NCBI RefSeq assembly: GCF_001189245.1
Contig: NZ_LFIQ01000076.1
Location: 88,292 to 138,943 of the forward strand
Length of the DNA: 50,652 nucleotides
Origin: Bradyrhizobium pachyrhizi
GTDB lineage: Bacteria; Pseudomonadota; Alphaproteobacteria; Rhizobiales; Xanthobacteraceae
Direction: 5' to 3'
Part shown: in pieces, positions 45,073-50,652 of the stretch
Layout: each line of letters begins with the position of its first letter
Numbering within the stretch: position 1 is the stretch's first letter
Notes under the pieces: model-generated
Told to the model about the DNA's origin: nothing
The model's database searches: none
Seen by the model: only the letters and a program-made list of their open reading frames with translations
Made by a program: the position numbers and the translations under genes

Positions 45073-46794
45073 ATGCTTCGTCGATCTAGCTGGATCTGGC
45101 TCTCTATCGTCGGCGCGGTCATAGCTGCCACCGGGGCACGGGCCGACGATGCGGTTGTGCGAAGCTTTGCCGGCGGTTCGGCTGCATCCATGGTGGGGAT
45201 CGTCGCGGCCAGCCAGGACGTCGAGCTCGCGGGCCCGCAAGCGCTCAGCGCTGACGGACAGGGAAACCTGTTTGTGCTCGATCAAATCAATGGCCGCATT
45301 CTGCAGTTCGACCCCAAACAACCGAACACGGCTCCCGATATCCTGAAGATGCCTGGCGATGTGCAGCCCACCGACCTCGTCGTCCATAACGACGACATCA
45401 TGGTTTGGGACGGCGGCGTGCGGATGCTGAAGGCGGCACCAGGACAGTCCACACGCGGGTTGGGCGGTGACGTGATCCAGCTGGAGGAAGTCTCATCCCG
45501 CGGAACGGACGACCAGGTCGCCATTTCGGCCTTCGCACAGATGGGCTCGCAGGCGCTGAGCAGCCCCACCGACTTGCTGGATCAGAATACGCGCGCGGCC
45601 ATCGTGAGGACGACGCGACAGCCCGACCGGCAATATATCGCCTCGCGCAGCAAGGGATCAGTGATCGCCGATATCATTCCCGACAAGGGCAATGCCGGCG
45701 TTCGGGTCGAAATCCAGACCATGGTCTCCAACGAGACCATCGGTCAGCTCGGCCTGCGCGTCCGCAACCAACTCGGCGCCGTGGAGTTTCTCGAGATCGA
45801 CAACAGCGACCGCTTCTACGTGCTGGCCGAGGACATTCCTTCGTCGGGCAAGAATGCCTCCACCTTCGTCGCACGCTATGCCGCGAACGGACGCCTTGAG
45901 GGCATCTACGAGCTGCCGCTGGAGAACACGCCCGTGACCCGGCGGTTCGTCACCGTCTCCGGCGATGGCGACGTCTATTTTCTGCGCACCAAGCCGGATG
46001 GTGTCGAGGTGGTCGGTGTCGGCTTCCGCCCCCTGGGCAAGGTATCCGTCATTGACGTCAGGCCGTCGCGCACGGCGGCCGAGCCGGCGGCGCGGCCGGA
46101 TATCAGGTTCAATGCGACCGCCGCCGTGCGGCCGTCCAATCGTCAGCAGGCGATTGAGACGGCCTTCGCCTTTGAGGGCATTCAGTGGAAGCTGACACCG
46201 GCGAACTACGGCAGCGATCCCGACAGCCAATGCTCCGGTTTCAGCCGTATTCGCCGGCCGTGGTACCTGCAGGGCAAGGTAAACCAGGAAGTGCGGGGCG
46301 TGCCCTATTGCTGGGGCTGCCACGGTTCGCTCGCGAATTTCCGGCAGCGCATCGAAAGCGGGACGCTGGCGGGCAATGTCTGCACCCGTAACGAGCCACG
46401 GCCGGACGTGGCCGGTGTCGACTGTTCGGCATTCGTCAGTGCCACGTGGGGGCTTTCCGTCCATTACACGACCGCCGCCATCCCCGCGATCGCCGCGCCC
46501 GTGACCAACCCCTGGGACCTCAAGCCTGGTGACGCCCTGAACAAGCCGGGTTCCCACGTGATGTTGTTCTTGCGGTTCACGCCGGATCGCAAGGCCGAGG
46601 TTATGGAATCCTCGACGGGTGGCTGCAACGGTCGGGTCTGCCGCAACGTCTACCCGCTCGCGAGCCTGCTTGCGCGCGGATACGTTCCCGTCCGCTTTCG
46701 GGCGTTCGCAGATGATCAGACGACCGTTTCCGCGAACGCCTATCAGGAGACCGAGGCGCCGACAGGCCGCAAGACGGCGAATAAACGGCGCTGA
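45073..46794 (+). CDS. Exported beta-propeller protein with NlpC/P60 domain
   Basis: 573 residues. Signal peptide (cleavage near GARA|DD). Residues 50-320 carry NHL/WD-like strands (ALSADGQGNLFVLDQINGRI, VSGDGDVYFLRT) that form a propeller. The C-terminal 180 residues contain VDCSAFVSATWGL (Cys 451) and GSHVMLFLRF (His 495), the catalytic pair of NlpC/P60 cysteine peptidases, so it probably cleaves peptide cross-links in the wall. Four further cysteines (CWGCHGS, GGCNGRVC) may form disulfides. Possibly opens the wall for T6SS assembly; inference from position only. Confidence 0.8.
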   Translation: MLRRSSWIWLSIVGAVIAATGARADDAVVRSFAGGSAASMVGIVAASQDVELAGPQALSADGQGNLFVLDQINGRILQFDPKQPNTAPDILKMPGDVQPTDLVVHNDDIMVWDGGVRMLKAAPGQSTRGLGGDVIQLEEVSSRGTDDQVAISAFAQMGSQALSSPTDLLDQNTRAAIVRTTRQPDRQYIASRSKGSVIADIIPDKGNAGVRVEIQTMVSNETIGQLGLRVRNQLGAVEFLEIDNSDRFYVLAEDIPSSGKNASTFVARYAANGRLEGIYELPLENTPVTRRFVTVSGDGDVYFLRTKPDGVEVVGVGFRPLGKVSVIDVRPSRTAAEPAARPDIRFNATAAVRPSNRQQAIETAFAFEGIQWKLTPANYGSDPDSQCSGFSRIRRPWYLQGKVNQEVRGVPYCWGCHGSLANFRQRIESGTLAGNVCTRNEPRPDVAGVDCSAFVSATWGLSVHYTTAAIPAIAAPVTNPWDLKPGDALNKPGSHVMLFLRFTPDRKAEVMESSTGGCNGRVCRNVYPLASLLARGYVPVRFRAFADDQTTVSANAYQETEAPTGRKTANKRR

Positions 46795-46809
46795 ACCTGA
46801 GGTCTTGCC

Positions 46810-46843
46810 AAGGCTACAGATGAACAAAGGCTACAGATGAACA
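46810..46843. repeat. Two tandem 17-bp repeats
   Basis: AAGGCTACAGATGAACA occurs at 46810-46826 and 46827-46843, identical, in the gap before the caspase-like gene. Function unknown. Confidence 0.8.
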
Positions 46844-46952
46844 TGGATTACCGCCTGCGCGCTGGTTTCCGGAGGCCTGAACGGCATTCCTGCCGCTCTG
46901 CCTTACCGGTGCGGTTCCAGGGCGGACCTGCTTGATATCGAGGTGGATCGCG

Positions 46953-48731
46953 ATGCGAACGCTCAGGGGCTTTGATCGAAGGACCGGTTGGCTGTGTGCA
47001 GCCCTCCTGTTCGCTGCGTTGATCGGCCTGCCGCTCCAGCCCGCGCATGCGGCGGCTGAACTGTCGATAAGCAATCCCGACGGTGCGGCTCTCCGGGCGC
47101 TCGTCATCGGGATCGACGACTACCAGCATGTGCGCAAATTGAAGGGCGCGGTCGCCGACGCCAATGACATCGTGTCCAGCTTGAGGACCATGGGCGTCAG
47201 CGATGTGGTCGAGCTGACCAATGCACAGGCCGACAGGGCAAGCGTGCTGCGCGAGATCAGCTCACTGGTGGAGCGGACAAAAAACAACGATCTCGTCTTC
47301 CTGTCGATCGCAGGTCACGGCACGCAGGAGCCGGAGCGGATCAAGGGCTCGGAACCGGACGGAATGGAGAATGTGTTCCTGCTGCCCGAATTCGCGACCA
47401 CGCCGTCCGGGTCGGTCGAGCGCATTCTGGGAAGCGAATTCAATCATTTCATCCGGCAGTTCGAATTGCGCGGCGCAAGGGTGATCTTCGTTGCGGATAC
47501 CTGCCATGGCGGCGGAATGGTGCGCGATATCGACCCGCGGGCGGCGGAGATGAGCTTTCGACAGGTGCCGCGCTACACGCTGCTGGTTGATGAATTGAAG
47601 CCGGTGTCGAGCAGCGACGACCCGAAGTCCGAGCTCGATCTCGACCACACCGCGTTCATCGCCGCGGTCGACCGGCACACCAAGGCTCCGGAAGTGCGGA
47701 TTCCCGGGATCGATGGCTTGCGCGGCGCCCTGAGTTATGCCGTTGCGCGCGCCGTGGAGGGCAACGCGGACATCAATCATGATGGCAAGGTGACCCTGAA
47801 GGAGCTTTTCAGCAATGTTCGGCAGGTGGTCTATCAACTGTCCGACCAGCGCCAAAACATCGTGACGGTATCGTCGCCGGCACAGATGCCGGAAACCGAG
47901 GTCGCCTTCGAATTGACCCGCGGCGTGGTCCTGATCCAGGGGACGGCCGCGAGAGCTGCCTCCGGTCAGGTTGCTACCGTCGCGTCCGCCGAGAAGCAGA
48001 ATCCTGCGCCGCCGGCCGTTACGGCCAAGTCGCAAACCGCTCCAACCAGTGCCGCCGCGACCGCCCCGGCCGCGCCCAGTGCCGCATTGCCGCCCTTCCG
48101 CCTCACCACGCCGATCCGCTTGGCGGCGCTTGACGGCAAGATGGGCTATTTCACCAGCGTCAAGCCGCAGGACGCCAGCGTGCAGGCCGTTCAACCGACT
48201 GATAATCCCGACCTGATCTGGGACCCCGTGTCCCATGACGTGATCGCCTGGGGCGACGTGGTCGCCTATGGCGTCGACGTTGGCGGCTTGACGACAGTGG
48301 TCAACCGAACCGCGGCAATTCGGGAGCTTAAGCGCATGGCGACGCAGTCGCCGCAGCTGATGCGTATTTGGCCGGATGATCGACAGCAGCGCAGCGGCCA
48401 GACCGTCGAGGTCGAATTGTCCGACGTCGGTTCGCGGGCGGTGCTGCTGTTCAACGTGTCCGGTGATGGAACCATCCAAATGCTGTATCCGGTGGGATCC
48501 GATGCCGCGATGGCTCGATCAGCAAATCTGCGGCTGCCTCTTCGTGTAGGCGAGCCGTTCGGCGCCGAGCAGATCGTCGCGGTGACCTCGCAGCAGCGGA
48601 TGGTCGATCTGGAGACGGTCCTGATGCAGCTCAACCGGCGCCGTGCCTCGGGGCAGGTGATCAAGAGTCTGGAGCGCTACCTGCCGGCGGATGCGCGGAT
48701 CGCGTCAATCGGCTTCTTCAGCGTTCCCTGA
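46953..48731 (+). CDS. Exported caspase-family (C14) protein with EF-hand-like loop
   Basis: 592 residues. Signal peptide 1-35 (cleavage near AHA|AA). Caspase fold with LVFLSIAGHGTQ (His 122) and VIFVADTCHGG (Cys 184), the catalytic dyad. At residues 273-285 DINHDGKVTLKEL fits a canonical EF-hand loop (D1, N3, D5, Glu 12), suggesting Ca2+ control. After an Ala/Pro linker comes a beta-rich domain that resembles DUF4384 (VLLFNVSGDGTIQMLYPVGS). Likely periplasmic or outer-face. The gene is followed 20 bp later by a second DUF4384 protein. Cleavage target unknown. Confidence 0.85.
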   Translation: MRTLRGFDRRTGWLCAALLFAALIGLPLQPAHAAAELSISNPDGAALRALVIGIDDYQHVRKLKGAVADANDIVSSLRTMGVSDVVELTNAQADRASVLREISSLVERTKNNDLVFLSIAGHGTQEPERIKGSEPDGMENVFLLPEFATTPSGSVERILGSEFNHFIRQFELRGARVIFVADTCHGGGMVRDIDPRAAEMSFRQVPRYTLLVDELKPVSSSDDPKSELDLDHTAFIAAVDRHTKAPEVRIPGIDGLRGALSYAVARAVEGNADINHDGKVTLKELFSNVRQVVYQLSDQRQNIVTVSSPAQMPETEVAFELTRGVVLIQGTAARAASGQVATVASAEKQNPAPPAVTAKSQTAPTSAAATAPAAPSAALPPFRLTTPIRLAALDGKMGYFTSVKPQDASVQAVQPTDNPDLIWDPVSHDVIAWGDVVAYGVDVGGLTTVVNRTAAIRELKRMATQSPQLMRIWPDDRQQRSGQTVEVELSDVGSRAVLLFNVSGDGTIQMLYPVGSDAAMARSANLRLPLRVGEPFGAEQIVAVTSQQRMVDLETVLMQLNRRRASGQVIKSLERYLPADARIASIGFFSVP

Positions 48732-48751
48732 CAATCCTGGGGCAGCGGACC

Positions 48752-49399
48752 ATGTCGCCAGCGGAACTGGTTTGCCGCAAGCAATCATGGTTCGCGATCG
48801 TGCTGCTGCTGGCGGGAAGCGGGGCCGCGTCGGCGGCGCCGCCGCCATCGGCCTCTCCATCGGCGGGTGCGACGAATGCTCCGTTGCTCTGGCGCGTACA
48901 GGCCCCGCGCGGCCCGGCAAATGCTGCCGGCGTGTCGCTTGAGATCCTGCCGGGTCCAACTGTCAACATTGGCGGCAAGGTGTCATTCGGCGTAACCGCC
49001 AGGAGGCCTGGCTATCTGATGCTGGTGGATGTTGATGCGGAAGGGCGGATGTCCCAGATCTTTCCGACTGCCGAGCTATTGGCGCAGTCGGTCGGACCCG
49101 ACATGAATCTTGTCAAGCCTGGCGTCCAATTCATCGTTCCGACCCCGGCGGCACAGCAACGTGGATTTGAATATGTCGTCGCGCCGCCGGCCGGGTCCGC
49201 CGTGATCGTTGCGATCCTGAGCGAGCGTCGTGTGCAATTGCTCGATTTGCCAGACATTCAGCGCAAGCTTCAGGGGCCGGCCGACACGTTGAGCTATCTG
49301 TCGGATTGGACCAGTCAGCTGCGGATACCGGACAGCGGCGGCGGAAGACTGTTGCCGAACAATTGGTCGTTCGACATCAAATCATACTCCATCAAGTAG
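48752..49399 (+). CDS. Exported DUF4384 protein (215 aa)
   Basis: Signal peptide (cleavage near ASA|AP), then a beta-sandwich of the DUF4384 type (GKVSFGVTARRPGYLMLVDV, GRMSQIFPT). Such domains accompany caspase-like and kinase proteins in bacterial envelopes. It repeats the C-terminal domain of the upstream caspase protein, so it may compete with or dock to it. Confidence 0.75.
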   Translation: MSPAELVCRKQSWFAIVLLLAGSGAASAAPPPSASPSAGATNAPLLWRVQAPRGPANAAGVSLEILPGPTVNIGGKVSFGVTARRPGYLMLVDVDAEGRMSQIFPTAELLAQSVGPDMNLVKPGVQFIVPTPAAQQRGFEYVVAPPAGSAVIVAILSERRVQLLDLPDIQRKLQGPADTLSYLSDWTSQLRIPDSGGGRLLPNNWSFDIKSYSIK

Positions 49400-49606
49400 G
49401 TAAGCGATCGCGTTGCACCGGCTACCCGGGCGGTTGAGGAGACCGTCCCGAGCGATCATGTGGTGAATATCCGTGTGGCGGAGGCTGCTGTTCGGTGTCT
49501 TGCGTGCAGGGCCCTGCGGTTTGGCTCCCTTGCCCCGGCATTGCCGATTGCGGGGAGGAGACGGCGGCCCGTACACGATCTCGAGCGCGCCGCCGTGCAT
49601 ACCGTC

Positions 49607-50652
49607 CTAGTTGCAGACCTCAACATTGCCGGTACCGCCGCCGGGACCTCCGCCGCCACGGTAATCGAGATGACATCCGCGACGGACCGGGCGGCATAGA
49701 TAAGCATCACACACGATCTGGCCGCTGCCACCCGAGGGTCTCGCCGTCGCCTGTCGGCGGGGAGTGTCGGCTTGCGGCTCAGGCCTCTCGCGAACCGGAC
49801 GATCGGCGCGCGACGGGCGCTCATCCATGTAACGCTTCGCCATCGGCTTTTTTCCGCGCCGCTTCTCGCATTCGTTATCCTCGTTCAGGAACGAGCCTTC
49901 GGCGCAGGTGACCTTGCGGCACTGATCGCCGTCTGCCTTGTAGCCATGCTCGCAGATCAGTGGGCAAACCCGGGCCGGTTTCAGCTTGATTGCATCGAGC
50001 GCATCGAGGCTTGCAAGCTTGACGTCAAATTTGGTTCCGGCGTGCCGGTTGAACAGGGTCAGGGAGCGACGCGAGGCCGCGTTCCACTCACCGTCGATGG
50101 AGCCTGTGAAACAGCCAACCCGGCTCAACTCGCTCTGCACCGATTTGGCAAGATCCTCCTGCGGCGGCGCCGTGTTCAAGGCGGCCACCTTCGCGCCCTC
50201 GCTATTCAGCGATGGGGTAGCGGTTGCAATACTATCCGGCTTGGCGCTGTCGGGCGCGGGTCCGTTCGCGGAAAGCATGGCGACCGTCGAGGTCTGCGAT
50301 GCGGTCCGCTTCCGTTCAGCCTCAGCAGCTTGGTCCTGCGCCGCCTGCTTTGTTCTTTCTGCCGCGATACGGGCGTCCTCCGCGGCCTTGAAATCTGCGG
50401 CCGCCTTTTCCTGCTCCGCTCGCTGCGCACCTTCGGACGCAAGCCGAGCCTTCTGCTGCTCCGCTTCCTGCGCTTTCCTGGTGGCGGTAACGCGCGCGTC
50501 CTCCGCGTCGATCTGATTGAGCTGAAGCTTGGCCAGGTTTGCGTAATAGCCGTCGGGATGCTGGGCGAGGAACGCGCTCATGGCGGCTTTGTTGCCGACC
50601 TGCAGGGCCAATTCGTAGTCGCGACGAATCTCCGACGAGGCGTTAGCCGGCG
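49607..50652 (-). CDS. Coiled-coil, peptidoglycan-binding-like and Cys-rich protein, C-terminal part
   Basis: Open to the window end, so the N-terminus is missing. The visible 347 residues begin PANASSEIRRDYELALQVGN and FLAQHPDGYYANLAKLQLNQI, a motif common after the peptidase domain of rhizobial caspase-family proteins. Then follow ~85 residues of Ala/Glu/Lys/Arg coiled coil (KAQEAEQQKARLA), a stretch resembling a peptidoglycan-binding domain (VQSELSRVGCFTGSIDGEWN, AASRRSLTLFNRHAG), and a Cys-rich, basic, Gly-rich tail. The missing part is probably a caspase domain; that is inference. Confidence 0.75.
   Translation of the reverse strand, partial: PANASSEIRRDYELALQVGNKAAMSAFLAQHPDGYYANLAKLQLNQIDAEDARVTATRKAQEAEQQKARLASEGAQRAEQEKAAADFKAAEDARIAAERTKQAAQDQAAEAERKRTASQTSTVAMLSANGPAPDSAKPDSIATATPSLNSEGAKVAALNTAPPQEDLAKSVQSELSRVGCFTGSIDGEWNAASRRSLTLFNRHAGTKFDVKLASLDALDAIKLKPARVCPLICEHGYKADGDQCRKVTCAEGSFLNEDNECEKRRGKKPMAKRYMDERPSRADRPVRERPEPQADTPRRQATARPSGGSGQIVCDAYLCRPVRRGCHLDYRGGGGPGGGTGNVEVCN

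Overview
The window reads as chromosome of a high-GC alphaproteobacterium of the Bradyrhizobium/Rhizobiales type. This rests on family resemblance (small Bradyrhizobium-style WRDRA-type proteins, a GrlR-like protein, a Rhizobiales-type palindromic intergenic repeat, and an imp-type type VI secretion locus without TssJ in view). No rRNA or housekeeping marker is present to prove it.

Region 1 (1-11.6 kb) is ordinary chromosome. It holds the 5' two thirds of a large autotransporter with autotransporter-associated beta-strand repeats, a class III adenylate/guanylate cyclase, a CLC chloride channel/antiporter, a small zinc-ribbon protein, a NUDIX hydrolase behind a palindromic operator, a two- to three-gene unit of small hypotheticals, a secreted Cys protein, a lytic transglycosylase, a GrlR-like protein and a YCII protein. 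It ends at tRNA-Gly(TCC). Just before the tRNA, on the minus strand, lies a compact complete unit: sigma70-like promoter, 15-nt Shine-Dalgarno, 14-codon ORF and intrinsic terminator.

Region 2 (11.7-17.6 kb) follows the tRNA. A decayed tyrosine recombinase is followed by a cassette of unusual proteins: an HExxH protein, a papain-like cysteine peptidase candidate with a peptidoglycan-binding-like N-terminus, a PIN nuclease split over two ATGA-overlapping ORFs with a helical C-terminal domain, an unknown protein and an HEALH protein. I infer a tRNA-linked island of candidate effectors or toxins next to the T6SS.

Region 3 (17.6-43.5 kb) is a near-complete T6SS in two divergent operons. Leftward: tssA-tssB-tssC-hcp-tssE-tssF-tssG-tssH(clpV) and a PKMT-type methyltransferase. 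Rightward: vgrG-DUF6931-fha-tssK-tssL(OmpA)-tssM-tagF-pppA-ppkA. TssB/C sheath, Hcp tube and VgrG tip sit on the TssE/F/G/K baseplate; TssL/M form the envelope complex; ClpV recycles the sheath. PpkA, PppA, Fha and TagF form the phosphorylation switch known from Agrobacterium and Pseudomonas. No tssJ, PAAR or DUF4123 adaptor gene is in the window.

Region 4 (43.5-50.65 kb) is an envelope/protease module: DUF4424 protein, a small hypothetical, a beta-propeller-NlpC/P60 protein, a caspase-like protein with an EF-hand-like loop, a DUF4384 protein, and the C-terminal part of a coiled-coil/peptidoglycan-binding-like protein running off the end. Its placement against ppkA suggests a T6SS-linked function, but this is inference.
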